This document shows positions 50,515-58,604 of a stretch of DNA of 64,000 bases, piece by piece; the stretch's first letter is position 1, and each line of letters begins with the position of its first letter. The stretch is from Kitasatospora aureofaciens (GTDB lineage: Bacteria; Actinomycetota; Actinomycetes; Streptomycetales; Streptomycetaceae). The stretch spans positions 124,001 to 188,000 of the forward strand of contig JODU01000017.1 in the NCBI GenBank assembly GCA_000720845.1, in the 5' to 3' direction. The notes under the pieces were generated by a model, which saw only the letters and a program-made list of their open reading frames with translations, was not told where the DNA came from and did no database searches. The translations under genes were made by a program, and so were the position numbers.

Positions 50515-51948
50515 ATGTCGAGCACGTACCTGGAGCTGTCGCAGGACGACGGGAGCGCGCACAAGTTCTACGAAGTCACCGTCCAGGGACAGGTCGTGAC
50601 GGTGCGCTACGGCAGGATCGGCGCGGCAGGACAGACCCAGACGTCGACCTTCCCCACCGCCCAGAAGGCGGAGGCCGCTGCCGCCAAGAAGATAGGCGAG
50701 AAGGTGCGCAAGGGCTACGAGCCCGCCGTGCCGGGACAGCGCGCGCCCCGCGCGGTCACCCGCCGGCAGGTGGCCTCCGCGCCGTCCACCGCCCGTGCGG
50801 TCGCACCGGTCCTGTGGCGGTTCCGCACCGGCTCCGCCGCCTTCGGCATCCACATCGACGAGGACAAGTGCTGGGTGGGCAACCAGGCGGGCGACGTCTA
50901 CACCCTCGCCCACGGCGGGGAGGTCCTCGCCCGCTACCAACTGCCGGACGGCGTCAAGTGCCTGGTCGCCGACGACTTCTGGATCTACGCCGGCTGCGAC
51001 GACGGCCGGGTGTACGACCTGTCGTCCAAACTGCCCTTCGCCGCCTACGACATCGCGGCCGACGTGGACATCTTCTGGCTCGACATCCACGAGGGCGTGC
51101 TGAACGTCGCGGACCGCGCCGGACGGCTCACCGTGATCGACCACGAGGACGAACACCAGTGGTCGCGCGGCGGACGCGGTGAGCACGCCTGGATGGTGCG
51201 CGCCGACGACCGGGCCGTCTACCACGGGCACACCCGCGGCGTGACCGCCCACTCCCCGGACGGCGGCGCCGAGTTGTGGCACACCCCCACCCAGGGGGCC
51301 GTGCTCTTCGGCTGGCAGGAGGACGACGCGGTCTACGCGGGCACCGCGCGGCACACGGTCCAGCGGCTGTCCAAGGCCACCGGTGCCGTTGAGGCGACGT
51401 ACCACTGCGACAGCCCGGTGTACTCGTGCGCCACCTCTCCCGGTGGCCGGTTCGTCTTCGCCGGTGACTCCGCGTCCTCGGTGTACTGCTTCGACCGGGA
51501 CGGCACCCGGCTGTGGAAGCTGGGCACGGGCGGCGGCTCCGCCCTGTCCATGCAGTACCGCGACGAGCGGCTGTTCCTCGTCACCACCGACGGTTCCCTG
51601 GTGTGCGTGGACGCGAGCGAGACGGCGGTGACGGCCGCCCAGCAGGGCTCGGTGCCCGTCGCCCGGGACGTCAAGCTCGCCGCCACCCTGCCGACGTACG
51701 CGCCCGCCACCGCCGCGGCCGCGGTGACGACCGTGACCGCGGCGCCCGCGGGCTCCGTCGTGGTGGAGTGCGTCCAGGAGAACGGCCGTACCCGGATCCA
51801 CGTGGTGACGGAAGGGTACGACCGGTCCTGGAACGTCCAGTTCCCGAGGGCGATCCGGGAGCCGGGCGCGCGCTACGTGGTCGACGCGCTGCACGCCGCG
51901 TCGGGCGGTTTCTACCGGGTGCGCGGTGACATCAGGCGCCTTCGGTGA
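50515..51948 (+). CDS. WGR-domain protein with C-terminal beta-propeller
   Basis: A 477-residue protein with an unusual pairing. Residues 1-80 are a WGR domain (YLELSQDDGSAHKFYEVTV, VRYGRIGAAGQTQT, then a Lys-rich helix), a fold found in poly-ADP-ribose polymerases and DNA-damage proteins. A linker covers 80-95. Residues about 95-430 are a WD40/PQQ-like propeller with repeats such as WVGNQAGDVYTLAHGG, YAGCDDGRVYDLS, FVFAGDSASSVYCFD. The rest is Ala/Thr-rich with a final strand pair. No enzyme motif is visible. A DNA-end or nucleic-acid sensing scaffold is plausible but unproven. GGGGAGAGG precedes the ATG. Confidence 0.85.
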   Translation: MSSTYLELSQDDGSAHKFYEVTVQGQVVTVRYGRIGAAGQTQTSTFPTAQKAEAAAAKKIGEKVRKGYEPAVPGQRAPRAVTRRQVASAPSTARAVAPVLWRFRTGSAAFGIHIDEDKCWVGNQAGDVYTLAHGGEVLARYQLPDGVKCLVADDFWIYAGCDDGRVYDLSSKLPFAAYDIAADVDIFWLDIHEGVLNVADRAGRLTVIDHEDEHQWSRGGRGEHAWMVRADDRAVYHGHTRGVTAHSPDGGAELWHTPTQGAVLFGWQEDDAVYAGTARHTVQRLSKATGAVEATYHCDSPVYSCATSPGGRFVFAGDSASSVYCFDRDGTRLWKLGTGGGSALSMQYRDERLFLVTTDGSLVCVDASETAVTAAQQGSVPVARDVKLAATLPTYAPATAAAAVTTVTAAPAGSVVVECVQENGRTRIHVVTEGYDRSWNVQFPRAIREPGARYVVDALHAASGGFYRVRGDIRRLR

Positions 51949-51963
51949 CGGCACCCGGCGGTG

Positions 51964-52386
51964 TCAGGCGATCGAGGCCGCGATGACGGCGGAGACCGCG
52001 AGGTTGCAGGACGCCGTCACCCACACGGCCGGGTGCGGCTCCGGCTCGACCAGCGTCGCGCCCAGCCGCCCCGGGGTGATCAGGTCGACCACCAGGAAGG
52101 CCACCGCCATCATCACCAGGCCCAGCAGTCCGAACACGGCCGTGGAGACCAGGCCCTTGCCGAAGTCCTCGTACGTCGTCCATATGGAGGTGAAGACGAT
52201 GCCGCCGATCCCGAGCAGCGCGGAGCTGAGCACCAGGGCGGCGTTGCGGTTGCGCTGCTCCCAGATCTGCCGGCCGAGCTTTCCGGGTGTCAGCACGTCC
52301 ACCAGGACGATGCCGAGGACCAGGAGGACCAGACCCAGGCCGCCGTAGGCGGCGGCCCGGCCGAGTCCGTTGACGATGTCGCTCAT
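51964..52386 (-). CDS. DUF350 family membrane protein
   Basis: A 140-residue protein with four hydrophobic helices in two similar halves: AAAYGGLGLVLLVLGIVLVDVLTPGKLG and AVFGLLGLVMMAVAFLVVDLITPGRLG. The repeated DxxTPG(K/R)LG motif is the DUF350 hallmark. Function is unknown. It follows a DUF475/TerC-like gene on the same strand by 82 bases; together they look like a small membrane module, perhaps for metal or stress response. Confidence 0.85.
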   Translation of the reverse strand: MSDIVNGLGRAAAYGGLGLVLLVLGIVLVDVLTPGKLGRQIWEQRNRNAALVLSSALLGIGGIVFTSIWTTYEDFGKGLVSTAVFGLLGLVMMAVAFLVVDLITPGRLGATLVEPEPHPAVWVTASCNLAVSAVIAASIA

Positions 52387-52468
52387 GGCGTTGCCGGCTC
52401 CGTAGCGTGAGGGATCGTGAGTGATCGAGGTCAAGGCGCTGCAAAATCTAGCGCACCGGCCCCACCGC

Positions 52469-53296
52469 TCAAGAGGCGGTCCGCAGCGCGCGGTTGCGGC
52501 GCACGGAGGACCAGAAGGACGCGCCGATCAGGACCACGCCGACGAGCCCGGTGATGATTTCGTTGATCTCGTACTGGATGGTGACCAGCAGGATCAGCGA
52601 CAGGGCGCCGATGGCGTAGTGCGCGCCGTGCTCCAGGTAGACGTAGTCGTCGAGGGTGCCCTGGCGGACCAGGTACACGGTCAGGGACCGCACGTACATG
52701 ACGCCCGCCAGCAGGACCGTCTCCGCCTTGTCGGCATGCGCCCCGCCGTGCTGGTGGGCGTGGGCGCCGAAGGTGGTCGCGGAGACCAGCAGCACGATCA
52801 GGGCGATGCAGACCGACAGCATGTCGACCCTGCCGAGCTTGGCCAGTGGACGCTCCAGCCATCCCAGCCACTTGATCTCCCGGTCCTCGAAGACGAAGTC
52901 GAGGAAGATCATCATCAGGAACATGCCGCCGAAGGCCGCGATCGACGGATGGGCGTCCGTCACCAGCTCCTGGTAGCGGTCCTTGTCGGTGAGCGCCAGG
53001 TGCACCGCGTTCCAGGGACTCAGCCGGGCACTGATCGCCACGATCACCACCGGGAAGACCAGCCGCATGCCGAACACCGCGATCACGATGCCGACGGTGA
53101 GGAAGATCCGCTGCCAGAAGGCGTTCATCTTCTTCAGGATCCCGGCGTTGATCACCGCGTTGTCGAAGGACAGCGAGATCTCCAGGACGGACAGGATCGC
53201 CACGATGCCGAGGGCGGTCCAGCCGTCGTAGAGCACGCCCGCCGCCAGGCCGAGGGCCGTGACGGCGAAGGCCCAGCGGAACGTCTTCAAAAGCAC
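52469..53296 (-). CDS. DUF475/TerC-like membrane protein
   Basis: A 275-residue integral membrane protein with about seven helices. The motif LEISLSFDNAVINAGIL near residue 33 is the TerC/DUF475 signature, and a second FLMMIFLDFVFEDREI carries the matching Asp in the second half. A His-rich loop (GAHAHQHGGAHADKAE) could bind metal. TerC relatives load or export manganese or give tellurite resistance. The GTG at 53296 places the first helix directly after the start. It is divergent from furA, which fits a metal or redox context. Confidence 0.85.
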   Translation of the reverse strand: MLLKTFRWAFAVTALGLAAGVLYDGWTALGIVAILSVLEISLSFDNAVINAGILKKMNAFWQRIFLTVGIVIAVFGMRLVFPVVIVAISARLSPWNAVHLALTDKDRYQELVTDAHPSIAAFGGMFLMMIFLDFVFEDREIKWLGWLERPLAKLGRVDMLSVCIALIVLLVSATTFGAHAHQHGGAHADKAETVLLAGVMYVRSLTVYLVRQGTLDDYVYLEHGAHYAIGALSLILLVTIQYEINEIITGLVGVVLIGASFWSSVRRNRALRTAS

Positions 53297-53389
53297 CGGC
53301 CACTCATTCCTGTCGTCGCGCTGTACGGGGCGGCATCCCATGCCAGTGCCCGCCACGCACGTTGTTTACCACGCTGGAGTCGTTCGTTT

Positions 53390-53413
53390 CCTTGAGTGGT
53401 TCGTGTCTCAGGG
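53390..53413. promoter_or_regulatory. FurA operator candidate upstream of furA-katG
   Basis: CCTTGAG-N10-CTCAGGG is an inverted repeat with six of seven matching positions, 16 bases before the furA ATG. It lies where autorepression by FurA is expected. TAGGTT at about 53416 could be the -10 of a nearly leaderless transcript. Confidence 0.45.
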
Positions 53414-53428
53414 AGTAGGTTCGCCGTC

Positions 53429-53884
53429 ATGACGGCATCCCGGCACTCCCGGAATCCGGCCACCGCCGATGAGCTGCGTCGGGCGGGACTGCGGGTGACC
53501 GCCGCCCGCGTCGCGCTGCTCGAGACCGTACGGGCGGGGGATCACCTCGACGCCGAGGCGCTCACCTCCGGGGTGCGCCGACGCGTGGGACACGTCTCCC
53601 TCCAGGCCGTGTACGACGCCCTGCACGCCCTCACCGCGGCACGGCTCGTGCGCCGTATCGAACCGCCCGGCGGCCCGGCGCGGTTCGAGGGACGGGTCGG
53701 TGACAACCACCACCATGTCCTGTGCCGGTCCTGCGGTGCCCTCGCCGACGTCGACTGCGCCGTCGGCGACGCGCCCTGCCTGACCGCCTCCGACGACCGC
53801 GGCTTCGTGATAGACGAGGCCGAGGTCATCTACCGGGGCCTGTGCCCCGACTGCTCCACCCCCGGCAGTTCCCCAGCACCTTGA
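53429..53884 (+). CDS. furA: FurA-type peroxide/redox repressor of katG
   Basis: A 151-residue Fur-family regulator. A winged helix DNA-binding domain occupies 1-85 (ELRRAGLRVTAARVALLETV, VSLQAVYDALHALTAARLV). The C-terminal dimerisation domain has the HHHVLCRSCG motif and a second CPDC near the end, two CxxC pairs for a structural zinc. Actinobacterial FurA/FurS/CatR proteins repress katG and release it on thiol oxidation. It lies 24 bases before katG on the same strand. Confidence 0.93.
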   Translation: MTASRHSRNPATADELRRAGLRVTAARVALLETVRAGDHLDAEALTSGVRRRVGHVSLQAVYDALHALTAARLVRRIEPPGGPARFEGRVGDNHHHVLCRSCGALADVDCAVGDAPCLTASDDRGFVIDEAEVIYRGLCPDCSTPGSSPAP

Positions 53885-53908
53885 TCCGCCCCGTCCGGAA
53901 GGATTCCC

Positions 53909-56131
53909 ATGTCCGAGAACCACGACGCCATCGTGACCGACGCGAAGGCCGAGGAGACGGGCGGCTGCCCGGTCGCCCACGGACGCGCCGCCCACCCCAC
54001 GCAGGGCGGCGGAAACCGTCAGTGGTGGCCGGAGCGGCTCAACCTGAAGATCCTCGCCAAGAACCCCGCCGTCGCCAACCCGCTGGGCGAGGAGTTCGAC
54101 TACGCCGCGGCCTTCAACGCCCTCGACCTGCAGGCCGTGAAACGGGACATCGCCGAGGTGCTGACCACCTCGCAGGACTGGTGGCCCGCCGACTTCGGCA
54201 ACTACGGCCCGCTGATGATCCGGATGGCCTGGCACAGCGCGGGCACCTACCGCATCAGCGACGGCCGCGGCGGCGCCGGCGCCGGCCAGCAGCGCTTCGC
54301 CCCGCTCAACAGCTGGCCGGACAACGGCAACCTCGACAAGGCCCGCCGCCTGCTGTGGCCGGTCAAGAAGAAGTACGGCCAGAACCTCTCCTGGGCCGAC
54401 CTGCTGGTCCTCACCGGCAACGTCGCCCTGGAGACGATGGGCTTCGAGACCTTCGGTTTCGCCGGCGGCCGCGCCGACGTCTGGGAGGCCGAGGAGGACG
54501 TCTACTGGGGCCCCGAGACCACCTGGCTCGACGACCAGCGCTACACCGGCGACCGCGAGCTGGAGAACCCGCTCGGCGCCGTCCAGATGGGCCTGATCTA
54601 CGTCAACCCGGAAGGCCCCAACGGCAACCCGGACCCGATCGCCGCCGCCCGCGACATCCGTGAGACATTCCGCCGCATGGCGATGAACGACGAGGAGACC
54701 GTCGCGCTGATCGCCGGCGGCCACACCTTCGGCAAGACCCACGGCGCCGGCCCGGCCGACGCCGTCGGCGACGACCCCGAGGCCGCCGCCATGGAGCAGC
54801 AGGGCCTCGGCTGGAAGAGCAGCCACGGCACGGGCAAGGGCGGCGACGCCATCACCTCCGGCCTGGAGGTCACCTGGACCAGCACGCCCACCCAGTGGGG
54901 CAACGGCTTCTTCAAGAACCTCTTCGAGTACGAGTACGAGCTGGAACAGAGCCCGGCCGGCGCCAACCAGTGGGTGGCCAAGGACGCCCCGGAGATCATC
55001 CCCGACGCGCACGACCCGTCGAAGAAGCACCGCCCCCGGATGCTCACCACCGACCTGTCGCTGCGCCTCGACCCCGTCTACGGGCCGATCTCCCGCCGGT
55101 TCTACGAGAACCCGGAGGAGTTCGCGGACGCCTTCGCCCGCGCCTGGTTCAAGCTGACCCACCGTGACATGGGCCCGAAGTCCCTGTACCTCGGCCCGGA
55201 GGTCCCCGAGGAGACGCTGCTCTGGCAGGACCCGCTGCCCGAGCCCGAGGGCGAGACCATCGACGCCGAGGACATCGCGACCCTCAAGACCAAGCTCCTC
55301 GAGTCGGGCCTGTCGGTGGCGCAGCTGGTGACCACCGCCTGGGCCTCGGCGTCCACCTTCCGCGGCAGCGACAAGCGCGGCGGTGCCAACGGCGCCCGCA
55401 TCCGCCTGGAGCCGCAGCGCGGCTGGGAGGTCAACGAGCCCGACGAGCTGGCGCAGGTGCTGCGCGTCCTGGAAGGCGTCCAGCGGGAGTTCAACGCCGG
55501 TTCGGGCGCCAAGAAGGTGTCCCTGGCCGACCTGATCGTCCTCGGCGGCTCGGCCGCCGTCGAGAAGGCCGCCAAGGAAGCCGGCTTCCAGGTGGAGGTG
55601 CCCTTCGCCGCGGGCCGCGTGGACGCGACGGAGGAGCACACCGACGCCGAGTCGTTCGAGGCGCTCGAGCCGACCGCCGACGGCTTCCGCAACTACCTCG
55701 GCAAGGGCAACCGGCTGCCGGCCGAGTACCTGCTCCTCGACCGGGCGAACCTGCTCACTCTGAGTGCGCCCGAGATGACCGTCCTGGTCGGTGGCCTGCG
55801 GGTGCTGGGCGCGGGCCACCAGCAGTCCCAGCTCGGGGTGTTCACCCGGACGCCGGGCTCGCTGACCAACGACTTCTTCGTCAACCTGCTCGACCTGGGC
55901 ACCACGTGGAAGGCGACGTCCGAGGACCAGACCACCTTCGAGGGACGCGACGCCGCCACCGGCGAGGTCAAGTGGGCCGGCAGCCGCGCCGACCTGGTGT
56001 TCGGCTCCAACTCCGAGCTGCGGGCGCTCGCCGAGGTCTACGCGAGCGACGACGCCAAGGAGAAGTTCGTGCACGACTTCGTCGACGCCTGGGTCAAGGT
56101 CATGAACCTCGACCGCTTCGACCTGGTCTGA
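53909..56131 (+). CDS. katG: Catalase-peroxidase KatG (CpeB/CatC type)
   Basis: A 740-residue bifunctional haem enzyme that removes hydrogen peroxide as catalase and peroxidase. Distal residues Arg105, Trp108 and His109 lie in MIRMAWHSAGTY; the adduct partners Tyr231 (GLIYVNPEGP) and Met257 (RRMAMND) are present; proximal His272 is in GGHTFGKTHGAG. The C-terminal half is the usual haem-free duplicated domain. Full-length for the family. GGAAGG precedes the ATG. Cotranscribed with furA and followed by a strong terminator. Confidence 0.97.
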   Translation: MSENHDAIVTDAKAEETGGCPVAHGRAAHPTQGGGNRQWWPERLNLKILAKNPAVANPLGEEFDYAAAFNALDLQAVKRDIAEVLTTSQDWWPADFGNYGPLMIRMAWHSAGTYRISDGRGGAGAGQQRFAPLNSWPDNGNLDKARRLLWPVKKKYGQNLSWADLLVLTGNVALETMGFETFGFAGGRADVWEAEEDVYWGPETTWLDDQRYTGDRELENPLGAVQMGLIYVNPEGPNGNPDPIAAARDIRETFRRMAMNDEETVALIAGGHTFGKTHGAGPADAVGDDPEAAAMEQQGLGWKSSHGTGKGGDAITSGLEVTWTSTPTQWGNGFFKNLFEYEYELEQSPAGANQWVAKDAPEIIPDAHDPSKKHRPRMLTTDLSLRLDPVYGPISRRFYENPEEFADAFARAWFKLTHRDMGPKSLYLGPEVPEETLLWQDPLPEPEGETIDAEDIATLKTKLLESGLSVAQLVTTAWASASTFRGSDKRGGANGARIRLEPQRGWEVNEPDELAQVLRVLEGVQREFNAGSGAKKVSLADLIVLGGSAAVEKAAKEAGFQVEVPFAAGRVDATEEHTDAESFEALEPTADGFRNYLGKGNRLPAEYLLLDRANLLTLSAPEMTVLVGGLRVLGAGHQQSQLGVFTRTPGSLTNDFFVNLLDLGTTWKATSEDQTTFEGRDAATGEVKWAGSRADLVFGSNSELRALAEVYASDDAKEKFVHDFVDAWVKVMNLDRFDLV

Positions 56132-56137
56132 TCGACC

Positions 56138-56179
56138 TTCGCCCGGCCCGGGGCCCCAGGGCGTCCCGGGCCGGGCGAA
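56138..56179. terminator. Strong terminator after katG
   Basis: TTCGCCCGGCCCGGG (56138-56152) and its exact complement at 56165-56179 form a perfect 15-base-pair stem with a 12-base loop, six bases after the katG stop. Confidence 0.85.
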
Positions 56180-56220
56180 ATCCGGTGGCCGCGCGCGGCG
56201 CACGGTGCTGGGATGGCGTG

Positions 56221-57222
56221 ATGCTCAGTGGCACGCCGGTGACCGTGGACCGGGGTCGGTACCAGGACACCGTCACCCCCTGGGAGGAACCGGCCTGGCG
56301 CACCGAGGCCATCGGCTGGACCGAGTCCCGCCTGGCCGCCCACGGCCTGCGGCCCACGGGAGCCTGGCGGGCGCGGCTGCGGCCGTGGTCCGTCCTGCTG
56401 CGGGTCGACGTCGTGGGACGCGATGCGGTGTGGTTCAAGGCGAATCCGCCGGCCAGCGCCTTCGAGGGCGCGCTGACCGCGGCGCTGGCCCGCTGGGTCC
56501 CCGGGCACGTACTGGAGCCGCTGGCGGTGGACCCCGGCCGGGGCTGGGCGCTGCTGCCCGACGGAGGGCCGCTTTTCCGGGACGTCCTGGCACGGGAGGC
56601 GGTCACTCCCGCCGCGTGGGAGGAACTCCTGCGCCAGTACGCGGCCGTGCAGCACGCCCTGACCCCGCGCGCGAGCGAGATCGAACGCCTGGGTGTGCCC
56701 GCCGTGCCCGCCGACGCGCTGCCCGGCGCCCTCGACCGGCTCGACGAGACCCCGCTGCCGTCCCGGGACCGGGCCGCGCTCCGCGAACTGCGCCCCCGCC
56801 TGCTGGACTGGCGCGCGGAACTCGCGGCCCTGGGCGTCCCCGACTCCCTCGACCACGCGGACCTGCACGACGGCCAGCTCTTCTGCCCCGCGCCGGGCAG
56901 GTTCACCTTCTTCGACTGGGGCGACGCCGTCGTCGCCCACCCCTTCTCCAGCCTCGCCGTCCCCGCCCGCCGGGCGGGCGAGCGCTACGGGAGGCGGGTG
57001 CTGCCGCGCCTGCGCGACGCCTACCTCGAACCCTGGACGGGCACCGGACGTACGCCCGCGCAGCTGCGGCGCGCGGTGAGCCTCGCCTGGCGGCTCAGCG
57101 CCCTGAACCGCGCGGCCGCCTACGGCAGGCTCTTCCCCACCGTGTCCGGCGCCGCCGGTGCCGCGACGGCCGCGGCCGGCGCCCGCTGTCTCCTCGAACT
57201 GCTGGACGAACCCCCCTTGTAG
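56221..57222 (+). CDS. Aminoglycoside phosphotransferase (APH)-family protein
   Basis: A 333-residue kinase-fold protein. The ADP/substrate-side motifs of APH are visible: catalytic loop LDHADLHDGQLF (Asp and the downstream Gln where Asn is usual) and the metal-binding FFDWGDAVV. The N-terminal Lys region FKANPPASAFEGAL and LLPDGGPLFRDVL lie upstream. APH-fold proteins phosphorylate antibiotics, choline or other small molecules; the substrate is unknown and resistance should not be assumed. ATG 56221 is chosen; ribosome site is weak. Confidence 0.83.
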   Translation: MLSGTPVTVDRGRYQDTVTPWEEPAWRTEAIGWTESRLAAHGLRPTGAWRARLRPWSVLLRVDVVGRDAVWFKANPPASAFEGALTAALARWVPGHVLEPLAVDPGRGWALLPDGGPLFRDVLAREAVTPAAWEELLRQYAAVQHALTPRASEIERLGVPAVPADALPGALDRLDETPLPSRDRAALRELRPRLLDWRAELAALGVPDSLDHADLHDGQLFCPAPGRFTFFDWGDAVVAHPFSSLAVPARRAGERYGRRVLPRLRDAYLEPWTGTGRTPAQLRRAVSLAWRLSALNRAAAYGRLFPTVSGAAGAATAAAGARCLLELLDEPPL

Positions 57223-57281
57223 CGGGCGGCCGGTTCCGGGCGCGCGGGCCGTTGTCAGTGGCGGATGCGAGGCTTCACCTC

Positions 57282-57548
57282 ATGGATGAGGTGGAGTTCA
57301 TGCGGGGCAGGGTCTACGGCGCGGACCACGACAGCCCCGGACCGCGCGCCGGGCGGGTCTACGCGCACCTGGTGGGCGGCCCCCTGGACGGCCTGCTGCT
57401 GGACGTCACGGACCTCACGGAGCAGGAGCGCGGCCGAGGAGTCGCGCTGGCGACGGAGATAGGCCGCTACGGGGCGGGCGGCCGCTCCGTCTACGTCCCG
57501 AGGCCGGGCGACGCCCGCCGCTTCGACTGGCGGGGCGACGTGCGCTGA
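57282..57548 (+). CDS. Hypothetical 88-residue protein
   Basis: A small acidic protein beginning MDEVEFMRGRVYGADHD, with a HLVGGPLDGLLLDVTDLT centre and a GGRSVYVPRPGDARRFDW end. It has no signal peptide or membrane helix. Its last 58 bases overlap the 3' end of the MerR gene on the other strand. No family recognised. Confidence 0.6.
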   Translation: MDEVEFMRGRVYGADHDSPGPRAGRVYAHLVGGPLDGLLLDVTDLTEQERGRGVALATEIGRYGAGGRSVYVPRPGDARRFDWRGDVR

Positions 57549-58516
57549 TCCGGCACCACCCCCGTCTGAGCGGTCAGCGCCGCCAGCAGCCAGTCGTGCG
57601 CGGTCCCGGGCGTCGGCTCCGGCCGCCCGCCCGGCGCGGTGTTCACCTCGGCCACCAGCTCCCAGTAGCCGTCCAGGCGGGGATCGGCCGCGAGCTGCCC
57701 GGCCAGCCGGCGGCGGAAGCCGGGGGTGTCCCGCACGCCGTACGCACTCGTGTAGGCGGCGACGAACCCGTCCAGTGCCTCACCCTGATGCGGCTCCCGG
57801 CCCCGGCGCAGGTGCACAGCGGCCAGCTCGTACGCCTCCGCGAGCCCCGCGTACAGTACGGCGGCCCCCCGGGCGTCGGCGGCCCGGTGCGCCTCGGGCT
57901 GGGGGCGGGCGGTGCCCGGGCAGGGGGCGAGGGTGAGGGCGTTGAGGCGGGCGAAGGCCAGGACCTGGGCCGGAGCCGGGTCGTCGGGCGGCTGCGGGAC
58001 CGCGACGTCCAGGAACGCGCCGGCCGACCGGGCCGGCATCCGCGCCGGCAGCCAGCCGCGCCAGAACCGCACCAGCGGCGCCGTGCTGGGCGGGACGGAC
58101 ACGGCACCGATCAACCGCAGCCGGTCGGCCTGTTCACCGGGCGGGGATTCCTGCACCAGCCGCAGCGCGGCCTCCCGCCAGCGCAACGCCCTGAGTTCGG
58201 AGCCGACCTCACGCAGCCGGCCCGCCACCGCGGCCTCCAGCGCTCCGCCCCCTCCACCGCCGCCCGCCGCGCCTTCCGCTTGCCGCTCGTCGAGAATCCG
58301 CCGTACCTCGGGAACGCCCAGGCCCAGGGCGCGCAACGAGCGGATCAGCCGCAGCCGTTCGAGTGCCTCGGGACCGTACCGCCGATGGCCGCCGGCGCTG
58401 CGGGACGCCTCCGGCAGCAAACCCCGGTCCGAGTAGAAGCGGACCGTCTTGACGGTGACACCCGCGCCCTCGGCCAGCTCGCCGATGCCGCACAGGCCGT
58501 CGTTCGACGTGGACAC
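57491..58516 (-). CDS. MerR-family regulator with helical C-terminal domain
   Basis: A 341-residue regulator. Residues 8-78 form the MerR winged helix (GIGELAEGAGVTVKTVRFYSDRGLLPEASRS, YGPEALERLRLIRSLRALGLGVPEVRRIL). A Gly-rich run near 85-92 joins a dimerisation helix; residues about 120-320 are helical and may form an effector pocket. No thiol or metal ligands of MerR type are visible. The GTG at 58516 is preceded by GGGAGG. It is divergent from the double hydrolase gene, whose promoter has the 19-base spacer typical of MerR control. Confidence 0.9.
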   Translation of the reverse strand: MSTSNDGLCGIGELAEGAGVTVKTVRFYSDRGLLPEASRSAGGHRRYGPEALERLRLIRSLRALGLGVPEVRRILDERQAEGAAGGGGGGGALEAAVAGRLREVGSELRALRWREAALRLVQESPPGEQADRLRLIGAVSVPPSTAPLVRFWRGWLPARMPARSAGAFLDVAVPQPPDDPAPAQVLAFARLNALTLAPCPGTARPQPEAHRAADARGAAVLYAGLAEAYELAAVHLRRGREPHQGEALDGFVAAYTSAYGVRDTPGFRRRLAGQLAADPRLDGYWELVAEVNTAPGGRPEPTPGTAHDWLLAALTAQTGVVPDQRTSPRQSKRRASPGLGT

Positions 58517-58547
58517 TTGAACCTCCCTCAGGGGGAGTTCCTACCGT
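58517..58547 (+). promoter_or_regulatory. MerR-type promoter with 19-base spacer
   Basis: TTGAAC (58517-58522), 19 bases, then TACCGT (58542-58547). An imperfect dyad beginning GAACCTCCC and ending GGGGAGTTC (58519-58540) fills the spacer, the arrangement that MerR proteins untwist. It is 58 bases before the hydrolase ATG and adjacent to the MerR start. Confidence 0.7.
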
Positions 58548-58604
58548 ACCGGCGGCGGCCCGGCGATCGGGCCAGGCCGCCGCCGCGGACGGAGGGAAGA
58601 GCAG

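Noticed and set aside
53408..56203. Minus-strand open frame of about 930 codons opposite furA-katG
   Set aside because: KatG and FurA on the plus strand have every catalytic motif. The antisense product is low-complexity Gly/Val/Leu sequence.
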